From IMG/VR virus record IMGVR_UViG_3300044796_000119, positions 1 to 31,308 of that record: DNA of 31,308 nucleotides. The stretch is one strand, 5' to 3'. A program made the translations under genes and the position numbers. The notes beneath the pieces were generated by a model. It saw only the letters and a list, made by a program, of their open reading frames with translations. It ran no database searches and had not been told where the DNA came from. This document shows positions 1-7,515 of this stretch, piece by piece. Within the stretch, counting starts at the first letter, position 1; each line of letters opens with the position of its first letter. Source of the DNA: a virus.

Positions 1-88
1 TTTCGCCGTCCGTCCCATTACGCAAGGTTGCGCCCTTCTCGTAAGAGGGAAACCGCTCGTCCTTGCTATAGTCGCCGCGCTGTGCCAT
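1..88 (-). CDS. Hypothetical protein, 3' end outside window
   Basis: An open frame starts at the ATG complementary to 86-88 and runs off the left edge after 29 codons (N-terminus MAQRGDYSKDERF). A purine-rich AGTGAAGTGAG lies just upstream as a ribosome binding site and also holds the stop of the preceding micro-gene, so the two are probably translated together. It follows the portal in the late operon, where scaffold or head genes are common, but nothing in these residues identifies it. Confidence 0.55.
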   Translation of the reverse strand, partial: MAQRGDYSKDERFPSYEKGATLRNGTDGE

Positions 89-91
89 TGC

Positions 92-181
92 TCACTTCAC
101 TTTCTGTCCAGGGTCAGAGTGTAGCGCACCGGACTTCCATTCGTCAAGGGTCGCCTTGAACGGGTTGGTCCCTCGAGGCAT
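92..181 (-). CDS. 29-aa micro-protein, DUF6496-like
   Basis: The ATG at 181-179 overlaps the portal stop codon (TAATG), which suggests translational coupling, and the frame ends in TGA at 94-92. The product MPRGTNPFKATLDEWKSGAL...QKVK is basic. Its F-K-x(3)-D-E-W-K-x-G-x-L-H-S core resembles the EFKxGxLHSG core of small DUF6496-type phage proteins, of which it would be a short version; that family assignment is from memory. It is short enough to be missed by gene callers. The exact fit between the neighbouring genes supports it being real. Confidence 0.5.
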   Translation of the reverse strand: MPRGTNPFKATLDEWKSGALHSDPGQKVK

Positions 182-2184
182 TACTGGCCACCGGTTGCCA
201 ACTTCGCCAACATATCCTGTGCGGCCTGCGGCGGGTTTGCTCCCTGTGCAGGGGCCGACTGTGGCACGCGACCTGCGCCCGTCTGGCCAGCGGTCTGGGT
301 TTGCGGACGGGGACCGTTTATGGGGCCACCACCGCCGCCGGGTTGAGGGGCGGGCTGACCCATTGGACCCGCGATTGCTTCGCCCTGCTGCGAGATTTGC
401 TTCATCATCTGCTCACGCGGCGTGAGGCCAAGTTTCGAAATGTCGATTTCCTGCAACGACAGGATCAGATCAATGAGCTTGCCAGGATCGACCTTTTGCA
501 TAAACGCTTGGGTGAGGTTCTGGTTCTGTGCAATGATGCCGACCGTCTGCAACAGCGCCTTGAGCTTCTGCTGTTTCAGGATCATCTCCGATATGCCGCG
601 AACGTGGAACGTCAACGAGCGCCCCGCCAGTTCCTTGCGCCGCATCCAAAGCGCCTGATAGAGTTGCTCGTTGCCCACCGCCGCGATCAGCTTTGGGTCG
701 TTCTTTTTCATGTGCTGCAACCCGGTCTTCCAAACCAAGTCCAGCACGGGCTCAATGAAACGCTGTTCGATGGTGCGTGCAATGTCGCGCTGCTGGGCGG
801 TCGAGTTTGTGTCGGCGGTGACAATCTCGCTCGCGGACGTGCGGCCTTTGGGCGCCATGTTGCCAGCGCTAATGTCGTTGAAGCCGGCGGCCGTTTGCAA
901 TTCGCTCTTGAGCGCCTGCCAAACCTGGAACACGTCCGGCGGGATCGACCCTAGTTCGATTTCGTTCATGAACATCTTTGGGTCGGAGCCGTCCTGGAGC
1001 CGGTATGTGACGTTGGGCGAAAGGCCCTCATCGGCCTGGGTTGGGTCTTCCAATAGCGAGGGGTTTATGGCGAACGCCTTGAGCGCGGACGTGTATACCG
1101 CGTCCATGATCAGGTTCGTGAGGTCGTTAAATAGCCGCGCCATGGAGCCCATGTTCTCCATGTACGAGCGGCCGTATGGGGCAAGCGGCACAGTTATGAG
1201 AGGCGTTGACACAATCCAGTCGCGCTTATGCCAAAAGGGGTTGGCTTCGGGGCCACGGATGATAAACCGTTCATTGGCCACAATGACGAGGGAGTTAGTC
1301 GCGAGAACCTGTCCGTCCGTGTCAACGATGGTGCAAAGGTATTCGTCAAGCGTAAGAGGCTTTCGCCAACTGGTTTGTTCGACACCGCTGCCAGTCAACC
1401 TCCGCTGTTCCTCTTGCATCTCGACGCGCAGGTAGCTCGCGAGGTTCTCGATCTGTTGAAGATTGTAGATTTTCTTACCACGCTTGTTCGTTTGCCGCGC
1501 CAAGCGCAGCATTTCGCTCTTATCCACCTCAATGCGCCGGATGCGATAAAGGCCCCGACCAGTATGGTCAAACCAAAGCGCGCGAGGATCGAGAGGTTCA
1601 ACGGAGACGTAGCCCGTGCCATCGGGGCGTTCCTTCCACAGCACAATGGCGGCCATGTTCATCAGCGCGCCGAGCTTCACGAAGTCCGGGAACACGGCAA
1701 GAAACGATAGCGGGTGGCCGTTGGGAGTGACTGCTACTTCATCCAGCCACACCTTAAGCATCGCCTTGATGGCTTTGGTTATGTCGCCCTCGGCATCGGC
1801 TGGGTCTTCAACCGTGAAGAACTCACCGTTACCGTTCTGGGATGCAACAAGCGCCTCGGTCATGGCCGCCGCGAACTTGTCCACAAACTGCGGCACTTCC
1901 GGCAAGATCGCGGTGGACTGCCACCGAGCTTTCTTGGAGAAGTCGAACCGGTTCCAATAAAGGTCAAGGTTCTCGCGCCATTTCACGTCGCGCGGGTTAC
2001 GGCCCGAGATGCGGGCCTGCCAAGCTTCAATCCGGTACGCTTCGAGAATGGTGATCAGCGGCGAGATGGTGCCGGCGAAGTTTGTACCGTTCTGGCCGCG
2101 TGCCTGGGTCGCGATGACCTCTGGCTGCATGTCCGTGTTCTGTAACGGCGCAACCATCAACGTGGAATTATCGGCGCTAGCCAT
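181..2184 (-). CDS. Portal protein (head-tail connector)
   Basis: This 667-aa protein would form the dodecameric ring at the capsid vertex through which DNA is packaged and ejected. It has the size and place expected of a podovirus portal, downstream of the terminase genes. Recognisable parts are an N-terminal helical region, a central stretch with the pattern LWKERPDGTGYVSVEPLDPR typical of portal wing regions, and a long helical C-terminal half ending in a Gly/Pro/Gln-rich tail from about residue 600. The start ATG at 2184 lies 2 nt after the stop of the upstream gene, as expected in a late operon. The alternative, another head-tail connector, is less likely given the length and position. 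Confidence 0.85.
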   Translation of the reverse strand: MASADNSTLMVAPLQNTDMQPEVIATQARGQNGTNFAGTISPLITILEAYRIEAWQARISGRNPRDVKWRENLDLYWNRFDFSKKARWQSTAILPEVPQFVDKFAAAMTEALVASQNGNGEFFTVEDPADAEGDITKAIKAMLKVWLDEVAVTPNGHPLSFLAVFPDFVKLGALMNMAAIVLWKERPDGTGYVSVEPLDPRALWFDHTGRGLYRIRRIEVDKSEMLRLARQTNKRGKKIYNLQQIENLASYLRVEMQEEQRRLTGSGVEQTSWRKPLTLDEYLCTIVDTDGQVLATNSLVIVANERFIIRGPEANPFWHKRDWIVSTPLITVPLAPYGRSYMENMGSMARLFNDLTNLIMDAVYTSALKAFAINPSLLEDPTQADEGLSPNVTYRLQDGSDPKMFMNEIELGSIPPDVFQVWQALKSELQTAAGFNDISAGNMAPKGRTSASEIVTADTNSTAQQRDIARTIEQRFIEPVLDLVWKTGLQHMKKNDPKLIAAVGNEQLYQALWMRRKELAGRSLTFHVRGISEMILKQQKLKALLQTVGIIAQNQNLTQAFMQKVDPGKLIDLILSLQEIDISKLGLTPREQMMKQISQQGEAIAGPMGQPAPQPGGGGGPINGPRPQTQTAGQTGAGRVPQSAPAQGANPPQAAQDMLAKLATGGQ

Positions 2185-2186
2185 GC

Positions 2187-2540
2187 TCAGCTACCGCGCT
2201 GCGGGACAATATACAGCGACACAAAGAGTGATGTGGTGCCGTCGCCAGCCGTGACGTTGAAACGCAAGAAACGCGAGGCCGAACTAAAGTCCACTAAGGT
2301 CGCAAACGTTTTGGCTGCACCGTTGATAAACCAGTTAGTCCCGTCGTCGCTTTCCTCTACCTGGACCGAGCCTGCGGCGCCAAACGTGCCCGTGACCTGC
2401 CAACATTTCGTTACGAGAGATGCGCCGCAGTCAATGGGCAAAGACTGGTCGCCGTTGGCGAGCCCTACGCCTGCAACGTTGGTATAGAGAACACCGCCAG
2501 TGTTCGGGATAACCCGATTGAGTTTCTGTACCGTGGCCAT
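2187..2540 (-). CDS. Small virion-type protein, paralog of 2540-2884
   Basis: This 117-aa protein of unknown function is beta-rich (alternating hydrophobic residues, many Gly/Thr/Ser). It shares a pattern with its neighbour: NGDxS, then SLxTKxxQVTGT, then a VxESxDGxNxFI core, a C-terminal GDGTTSL, and the same end PQRGS. The two therefore arose by tandem duplication. Placed between the terminase and portal, it may be a capsid decoration or head-fibre type protein; this is inference from position and composition. The start overlaps the stop of the upstream paralog by one base. Confidence 0.7.
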   Translation of the reverse strand: MATVQKLNRVIPNTGGVLYTNVAGVGLANGDQSLPIDCGASLVTKCWQVTGTFGAAGSVQVEESDDGTNWFINGAAKTFATLVDFSSASRFLRFNVTAGDGTTSLFVSLYIVPQRGS

Positions 2541-2884
2541 CAGCTACCCCTTTGCGGCGTGATGAAGAGAATAACGCTTAATGACGTTGTGCCGTCGCCA
2601 CTCGCGATTAGGATTTTGCCCCAGCGGGCAGAGAGAACATAATTCTTGATCCCAGCCGCGGTGATGGAGGCAGTTGTCTGGATAAAGTTTACCCCATCGT
2701 TGCTCTCAAGAACCTGGAGCGACATGCCCGCGCCCGGTGTGCCCGTGACCTGAATGGATTTTGTTGCAAGCGATGGGCCGTACTCAAAGATTGCGGAGGT
2801 GTCGCCATTGAGCATCGGGCCAGGTATCGCTACCGATACCCCGCCAAATGTGTCGCGTGTTTGGGTGACAGGCCAAGTGGTCAT
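2540..2884 (-). CDS. Small virion-type protein, paralog of 2187-2540
   Basis: This 114-aa protein has the same architecture as the next gene: SLATKSIQVTGT, QVLESNDGVNFI, GDGTTSL and a terminal PQRGS. The N-terminal 30 residues differ between the copies and the C-terminal two thirds are conserved. A clear AGGAG lies upstream of the ATG at 2884 in the 34-nt gap after the terminase. Function is unknown; a structural, possibly surface-exposed virion role is inferred from the location and beta-rich composition. Confidence 0.7.
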   Translation of the reverse strand: MTTWPVTQTRDTFGGVSVAIPGPMLNGDTSAIFEYGPSLATKSIQVTGTPGAGMSLQVLESNDGVNFIQTTASITAAGIKNYVLSARWGKILIASGDGTTSLSVILFITPQRGS

Positions 2885-2918
2885 TCGCGGCTCCTAGTCG
2901 TAGTCCGGCTACTATACG

Positions 2919-4367
2919 TCACGTTAGCCCAAACTTTCTAGTCTCTTGTGGCAAGTTCCGGCCTGGCTGTTCAAAGCCGAGCGGGCCTCGAGGGGGCGGT
3001 TGGCCCCCGCCATCGCTCCACGCGCTCGCGACCTGGGGCTTGAACTTGCTCACAGCGGGTATAAGTAGCTTACCAGTAGGATACAGTACCGCAGCACCGT
3101 AACCAAATGCGTCTCCAGGGTGCGAATGGATATCTTTCGCGGGCTCGGTCGAAACAACTCCAGTCTTTGCCACATGATAGTGCCATCCTCCGCGAAGTGC
3201 CCACCAAATATCGCGGGCGTGGGTGCGGTCCACCTGCACCAGACCGCGACCGTTGATCAATTGGCGCAAGATGGCACGCGCAGGGTTCTCCCGCTCGGGC
3301 CACCGTACTGGACCAGAACGCCAGAAGCCCCCAAGGATGCGCTGCATCATCTTCACGGCGCTCATGTTGCTGTTTGAGGGGTCGCGGGCGAGCCCGGCAG
3401 GGTCGCCGCAGTGCCGCCAGCGAAATCCTCGGAACTCGTCACGCAACACGGGCAGCACTTGAGCCTCGCAAAGCTGCTGAACGCCAATGCTATCGCCCAC
3501 AAACGAATGCAAGATGTTCCAATTGCCCAACGGCGTGCGCTGAGTGATCAAACAAGTCGGGTTGAGGCCAAAATCCCAACACAACCAGAGGTCTTGTCCG
3601 CGAATTGGGCGTAAGCCGACCGCTAAATGGACATCATCGTTCCACTCGGGCGTGACAATGCGGCCGTTTTGTTGAAATCCAAAGCGGCCTTCAAGAAATC
3701 GCCGCTGTAAGTCAGGTCTTCCTTCCCAAAGACGGCGCAGATTACTATAATAGCCAGTTGGAAGGTTCTTTTCGTTCTCTGGCGCGGTCGGTTGCCACAG
3801 TTTGAAGCCCTCTGTGCCCGGATCAACAAAGCGCCGATAGGTCCAATGGCTCTCGTCCGGGTTATTTTCGGCCAACTTGAGCCCATACCACTTCATTCCG
3901 GGCTGGCGAAGGCGCGAAAGGGCGACGTTGAACACAAATTCGTCGATCCCACCGTTGCCCCCGGCCGGCGCGGGCTCGTCCATGCCAATGAAACCTGCCG
4001 CAAGTGACTGCAACTTACCCGCATCGTTCTGATCATCGAGCCCAAGGAAGCCAACGGTGCCTTTTGCAACGCCTTCGGCCCATGTAAACTCTTTGTTTTG
4101 CTGATTGAACGCCCCCATGACGCCCGGAGGGAACCAAGTGAAGAACTCTTTGACCGTCGTGCGCTTCAAATTCTCCCATGTATCGCGAATAAGGAAGGCC
4201 GCAGCACCCGGATTGTGCCGCGCATGATAGAAAGTGGCCCAGCAAAGGGCCGCAGATTTGCCCTCGCCCATGCGCGACGAGAACAAATCGGCCGTCGCGC
4301 GGCTCTCGATAAAGGCTTTCTGGACCGGATTTGGGAAGAATTTGCTCTCGAAAACGGCCTGGGCCAT
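2919..4367 (-). CDS. terL: Terminase large subunit
   Basis: This is the motor ATPase and nuclease that pumps DNA into the prohead. The 482-aa protein has a Walker A motif GEGKS (residues 34-38) after a phosphate-loop strand, and a Walker B GFIGMDEP with D130-E131. In the C-terminal half it has an RNase H-fold nuclease signature: WDFGLNP with the first metal-binding Asp, and HPGDAFGYG near the end with a later Asp. Length and motif order fit podovirus/siphovirus large terminases. It starts where the upstream 90-aa gene ends (4-base overlap). Confidence 0.93.
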   Translation of the reverse strand: MAQAVFESKFFPNPVQKAFIESRATADLFSSRMGEGKSAALCWATFYHARHNPGAAAFLIRDTWENLKRTTVKEFFTWFPPGVMGAFNQQNKEFTWAEGVAKGTVGFLGLDDQNDAGKLQSLAAGFIGMDEPAPAGGNGGIDEFVFNVALSRLRQPGMKWYGLKLAENNPDESHWTYRRFVDPGTEGFKLWQPTAPENEKNLPTGYYSNLRRLWEGRPDLQRRFLEGRFGFQQNGRIVTPEWNDDVHLAVGLRPIRGQDLWLCWDFGLNPTCLITQRTPLGNWNILHSFVGDSIGVQQLCEAQVLPVLRDEFRGFRWRHCGDPAGLARDPSNSNMSAVKMMQRILGGFWRSGPVRWPERENPARAILRQLINGRGLVQVDRTHARDIWWALRGGWHYHVAKTGVVSTEPAKDIHSHPGDAFGYGAAVLYPTGKLLIPAVSKFKPQVASAWSDGGGQPPPRGPLGFEQPGRNLPQETRKFGLT

Positions 4368-4639
4368 TAGTTTAACCGCGTGATTTTGAGCACCATTCCG
4401 GTCGGTATTCGCGAAATTCCGTTCAATAACCAGTCACCATTCCACCCCAGAGTATTACAAGTGACCAGCCAGTTCTTGGTTTCCTCAAGTATCCAACCCA
4501 CAGTCTCGTTCGGGCACAGTTCAGTCTTTCGGGTTTCCTCGCGCACTTCGTCAATGTTCATCCAACTGGTGTCGCCTTCCGCGTCTCGCCAGGTAACGTG
4601 GACGAGCTTAAACGGGCACTTAGCGGGCTTTAACAGCAT
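4367..4639 (-). CDS. Hypothetical protein between terminase subunits
   Basis: This is a 90-aa acidic protein starting at MLLKPAKCPFKLVHVTW. The start is set by the ATG at 4639, which lies inside the last codons of the small terminase gene with an AAGGAA upstream; longer versions of the frame would overlap that gene deeply. It has several Trp and Cys residues and a TWRDAEGD...WMNIDEV segment, the pattern of a small beta-sandwich protein. Function unknown; it sits between terS and terL and may be expressed with them. Confidence 0.65.
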   Translation of the reverse strand: MLLKPAKCPFKLVHVTWRDAEGDTSWMNIDEVREETRKTELCPNETVGWILEETKNWLVTCNTLGWNGDWLLNGISRIPTGMVLKITRLN

Positions 4640-5300
4640 GGTCCAGTTCCTTTGGTTGGAGGGGATTATCGGGCATCTCTTGTACAACGGTCGCGGTGTA
4701 GGTGAATGGGCCTTCGCGCTCGACACGCGGCCCACCTTGCCCCAGGTCCAGATCGGTGTTGATCTGCACCATGACGTGCGGCACCGCCGGCATACGCTCG
4801 CCGTACTCTTGCGGGTTGAGTTTGCCTGCCATCCACTGTAGCGTGCCAAGACCGGTACGGATTGCGTTCACGGTTGAGGCGTCTTCCTTCCCGTAATCGT
4901 CGGCGGCGTTGATCAGCTTATTGGCCAAGTTCTGCACCTGGTCAAAGATCGCGCCCGCCTTTATCCGTTTGGCCTCGTCCCAGAGCTTTCGCAGTTCTGG
5001 GCGTTGTAGCACCCAAGAATGAAACGTGGTAGCGGTTATGGGAACATCAAGCTCTGCACACGCCTTGCTCAGTGTTGCTCCAGCGGAGACGGCCTCTAAG
5101 ACCCGCGCAGCCCTGACGGGATCGTATAGCGAGGGCGCGTGTCCGCCAGAGGCGAATACGCGGGCTGGAAGCTGTGTGGCAATGGCGGCCTCTGCCGCAG
5201 TCTGCGGAACCAAGTCGCGTGCGTGCTTGAGCTTGATCGGCGCCTTGGTGCGCGGCCGGCGTTTTGGGATGTTTCGGGGTTTCTTGGCGGGGGCGTCCAT
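4620..5300 (-). CDS. terS: Terminase small subunit
   Basis: Small terminases bind the packaging site and recruit the large subunit. This 226-aa protein has a basic N-terminus, then a helix-turn-helix segment (AVSAGATLSKACAELDVP...TFHSWVLQRPEL), then a helical oligomerisation region (LWDEAKRIKAGAIFDQV), the order seen in Sf6-like small terminases. An upstream TTG at 5336 is possible, but the ATG at 5300 is preferred: the residues before it lie inside the promoter dyads, and the -10 box TATATT is only 6 nt before this ATG. It is the first gene of the left minus-strand operon. Confidence 0.82.
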   Translation of the reverse strand: MDAPAKKPRNIPKRRPRTKAPIKLKHARDLVPQTAAEAAIATQLPARVFASGGHAPSLYDPVRAARVLEAVSAGATLSKACAELDVPITATTFHSWVLQRPELRKLWDEAKRIKAGAIFDQVQNLANKLINAADDYGKEDASTVNAIRTGLGTLQWMAGKLNPQEYGERMPAVPHVMVQINTDLDLGQGGPRVEREGPFTYTATVVQEMPDNPLQPKELDHAVKAR

Positions 5301-5318
5301 GCGGAGAATATACTCCGC
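5301..5318. repeat. Inverted repeat on the terS -10 box
   Basis: GCGGAG and CTCCGC form perfect 6-bp arms around a 6-nt AT core that is exactly the putative -10 hexamer. The dyad abuts the terS start codon, so a bound protein would block transcription. As RNA it would instead hide the only GGAG near the start. Confidence 0.6.
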
Positions 5319-5336
5319 ACAGGCCGGGGGAAACAA
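5307..5336 (-). promoter_or_regulatory. Putative leaderless promoter of terS
   Basis: Read on the minus strand: TTGTTT (5336-5331), an 18-nt spacer, then TATATT (5312-5307), CTCCGC and the ATG of terS. Transcription would start at or next to the A of the ATG, giving a leaderless mRNA. The same -10/CTCCSC/ATG arrangement occurs at 10142-10156. Confidence 0.5.
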
Positions 5337-5352
5337 CCGTCACCCCCCGGCC
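5322..5352. repeat. 9-bp GC inverted repeat upstream of terS
   Basis: Perfect arms GGCCGGGGG (5322-5330) and CCCCCGGCC (5344-5352) flank a 13-nt loop. The loop contains the putative -35 hexamer of terS (5331-5336). No T-run follows on either strand, so an operator or cruciform is more likely than a terminator. Confidence 0.55.
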
Positions 5353-5453
5353 ATTGGGTAAGCCATTGTTATCTTTTGAGGTTTAGTTTCCGCCTACAGA
5401 TGGGACCGCCGCGCACGGCAAGAAACTGCGGCGACGGGTGGGGACAACGAAGC

Positions 5454-5516
5454 GCGAACAAACCATGAACGCGCGCACAAAGAGCGAACAAACCGCGCAC
5501 GAACCGCGACCAAACC
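5454..5516 (+). repeat. 11-bp tandem repeats (iteron-like)
   Basis: Copies are GCGAACAAACC (5454-5464), GCGCACAAAGA (5473-5483), GCGAACAAACC (5484-5494), GCGCACGAACC (5495-5505) and GCGACCAAACC (5506-5516). The last four follow each other every 11 bp, close to one helical turn, so a bound protein would load on one face of the DNA. Such arrays are typical of origins or operators. Confidence 0.65.
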
Positions 5517-5622
5517 ATGCACATAGCAAGGACCCACCGCGCCATGGGGCAGGCCCTCGATAGTTCGCACATGTTGACTATCGCGCGGCGCTACGGTCCC
5601 GCCCGCGCGACCGTCTCGGCCT

Positions 5623-5636
5623 GCGATGATCATCGC
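5623..5636. repeat. 14-bp perfect palindrome
   Basis: GCGATGATCATCGC is fully self-complementary. It is partly enclosed by CTCGG (5615-5619) and CCGAG (5636-5640), giving an imperfect 26-bp dyad. It is a likely binding site of a dimeric repressor or activator. Confidence 0.55.
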
Positions 5637-5696
5637 CGAGCGACTATTACGTCAAGTCATGAGTGCGCGCGCGAGACCATAACTGTTGATGTGGGT

Positions 5697-5713
5697 TTAC
5701 GCAATCTGCGTAA
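5697..5713. repeat. TTACGC-N5-GCGTAA dyad
   Basis: Perfect 6-bp arms (5697-5702 and 5708-5713) are separated by AATCT, a spacing typical of helix-turn-helix operator half-sites. It lies between the palindrome and the putative early promoter. Confidence 0.45.
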
Positions 5714-5870
5714 GGCAGTTGCCACCGCGAGACTATCCCGGCCGAGACAGTTCATCCGCGCGGCCCACTTGCACGTCGCCAGGTTTAGTCTCAAAGCAGG
5801 ACTATCGCACTGCGCAACCGTCCCCGTTTGGGACAATCTGTGACATATTTCGGACGCGTGCATTTTTCGC

Positions 5871-5900
5871 TTGGGGGAGGGCAGTCTCACACTCTATACC
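5871..5900 (+). promoter_or_regulatory. Possible early promoter
   Basis: TTGGGG (5871-5876), an 18-nt spacer and TATACC (5895-5900) lie about 58 nt before the first early gene. The match to the sigma-70 consensus is weak, so this is a placement guess supported by position. Confidence 0.3.
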
Positions 5901-5957
5901 TTGGGCCCGGGCAATACGCGCCCTGGGTGGATGCACTGCAACATAAAGGCTTGAGAC

Positions 5958-7508
5958 ATGCAAGCACACAGAATATACAGGACACAAAAGGCACGTGGAT
6001 GTGCCGCCCTGGCGCGCGCTGATGGTGCCTTGCCTTTTGGTTCAATGTTCACGGTAAACGCTGTCAACAAGTGCCAAGTGTGGCCATATATGATGTATGC
6101 CGAGCGGCCTGCCTTCGGGCGCCCATGTCCATTGGTGCCGCGTCACGGCTTTGTGGACAGCCGCGTGGTACACAATCAACCTGACGTAGATCGGCTGATC
6201 GCGGAAACAATCGCGGTTGAACCTGATGCCGAGATCATGTTTGGTCCCGTTCTTGAAGGCAAATGGTCCGCAGTAGTCAACAATGCAGGGGTTTCCATTG
6301 GCGTTGGCCACGATGGCGCGACCGGCGGCAAGGGGAGCCTATTGATCCCTGCGCCAATTGATCCGAGAGAGCTAGCCAATGTGATTGATCCATCCCAGAT
6401 AAATGATGCGCCGTTCTATGAAGTGGTAGGCCACAAAAACATGGCCGAGCTTGTTCAAATGCGGGACGGGCCGGCGATGCCCGCGACGGCCGATTTCATT
6501 CCTGGACCGGTTCGCGTCGGCCGCGTTATGATCCCGCACGATGACTTGTTGAGATGGGAAACGGAAATCAAGGAAGCTTCAAGCGATACGGTTATTTGGG
6601 CGCACGGTTCAACACTCGCAAGCCATGCGGCGGTTCATGCAATCGCGCGCGGGCTGGCCGTTGTGACCAGTGAACGCAAGCCGGTTGTCGGCGAGATGCT
6701 TGAACCTACCGTAGAGAACAATAAACTGCACAAAGACGCGTTGCATTACATCGCGCGCCAGTTAGTCGCCGCGTGCCGTATTCGCTTTGGTGACGGCTTA
6801 CTTGGCAGTAGTGGGCCAACGGGACGCTCGACACATTGTTTGACAGCCGTGTGTGCGCTTCAAGCTTCGCCCATTTGGGGACCGGCCGAACATTTATGCC
6901 GTATTCGCGCGTGGTCCATCGCCATGCTCGCGCGGTATCTGACGGCCGCAATTGCGGGGGAGGCACGGCACTTTGTTGCGGCCGGGCCAGCGCGGCGTTA
7001 TGGTGGCGAGAACAAGATAGGGCACTTGAAATTTGAAGATCGGCCACGTAGCCAGGCGCACCCAGATTTAGACTTTGTGAACAAAAACGGTGAAATCACG
7101 GGACTTCACGGTCCTCGAGACACATACTATCGCGAAGCCTTTGAACTAAACGCGGTGCAGTCAGAAATCATGGCCAAGGCTTGCATGAAAGATTTTAACG
7201 GGGATTGGCTAAGCGGCATGGGCGGCGCGGCGTGGCAAGACGTGGCGACAAAAACCCATGCCTTATGGACTGCCATTTTTCGCTTCACTGCAAAACCTAC
7301 CGCGATGCGGCTTCAGCTTATGACCATGGCCGCGAATACCGCGATCAACACGGCACACAATAACGGTGCGATATTGACCAAGTGGGCGCATAGCGCATAC
7401 CTTAGCCAAGCTTCTCAATATCCTAGCTTGGGCTTGGCCAATCGACGGATTTTTGAATTGGCGCTTAATCCGCGCTCTATCACAAACGCGGTTACTTTGG
7501 AGGCATAA
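5958..7508 (+). CDS. PEP-utilising mobile-domain-like protein
   Basis: This 516-aa protein is the first gene of the early block. Residues 216-235 (HGSTLASHAAVHAIARGLAV) match the swivelling phosphohistidine domain of PEP synthase/PPDK-type enzymes, whose pattern is G-G-x-x-S-H-A-A-x-x-A-R-x-x-G-I-P-A-V. His223 is at the phospho-carrier position. Upstream, GPVLEGKWSAVVNN and GHDGATGGKGS look like part of a nucleotide-binding (ATP-grasp-like) segment, but a full ATP-grasp domain is not evident. The C-terminal 270 residues are unrecognised. The ATG at 5958 has only a weak AAAGG; an ATG at 6045 is an alternative. It is followed 7 nt later by a tyrosine phosphatase, suggesting a joint phosphotransfer role (inference). 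Confidence 0.6.
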   Translation: MQAHRIYRTQKARGCAALARADGALPFGSMFTVNAVNKCQVWPYMMYAERPAFGRPCPLVPRHGFVDSRVVHNQPDVDRLIAETIAVEPDAEIMFGPVLEGKWSAVVNNAGVSIGVGHDGATGGKGSLLIPAPIDPRELANVIDPSQINDAPFYEVVGHKNMAELVQMRDGPAMPATADFIPGPVRVGRVMIPHDDLLRWETEIKEASSDTVIWAHGSTLASHAAVHAIARGLAVVTSERKPVVGEMLEPTVENNKLHKDALHYIARQLVAACRIRFGDGLLGSSGPTGRSTHCLTAVCALQASPIWGPAEHLCRIRAWSIAMLARYLTAAIAGEARHFVAAGPARRYGGENKIGHLKFEDRPRSQAHPDLDFVNKNGEITGLHGPRDTYYREAFELNAVQSEIMAKACMKDFNGDWLSGMGGAAWQDVATKTHALWTAIFRFTAKPTAMRLQLMTMAANTAINTAHNNGAILTKWAHSAYLSQASQYPSLGLANRRIFELALNPRSITNAVTLEA

Positions 7509-7515
7509 CACAGCT

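Larger units (their letters stand above)
5576..5810 (+). repeat. Four GACTAT sites in the control region
   Basis: GACTAT occurs in the same orientation at 5576, 5642, 5731 and 5800, three times followed by C and rich in C/G after it. The first copy is TTGACTAT and forms one arm of a CGATAGT/ACTATCG dyad. Two further copies occur in the second control region near 10.26 and 10.38 kb. Confidence 0.45.
5337..5957. promoter_or_regulatory. Divergent control region, candidate origin
   Basis: This is 620 bp with no convincing gene between the divergent terS operon and the plus-strand early operon. Short open frames here lack ribosome binding sites and have shadow-like composition. The region holds an 11-bp tandem repeat array, a 14-bp perfect palindrome, a TTACGC/GCGTAA dyad, a CGATAGT/ACTATCG dyad (5558-5583) and four GACTAT sites. 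The density of repeats suggests early promoter control and possibly replication initiation. Confidence 0.6.

Noticed and set aside
671-1435. Long plus-strand open frame opposite the portal gene
   Set aside because: The portal frame spans the full region with coding character; the antisense frame is Ser/Arg-rich without any recognised motif.
5454-5516. CRISPR array
   Set aside because: The repeats are 11 bp and contiguous, without unique spacers of 25-40 bp, and no cas operon is present; the Cas4-like gene at 14358 belongs to a recombination module.
5574-5579. TTGACT as a -35 promoter box
   Set aside because: There is no acceptable -10 hexamer 15-19 nt downstream; the same applies to the copy at 10258.
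5517-5843. Possible small gene in the 5.3-5.9 kb control region
   Set aside because: It has no ribosome binding site and unusual composition, and it covers the palindrome and dyads, which are better explained as regulatory DNA.
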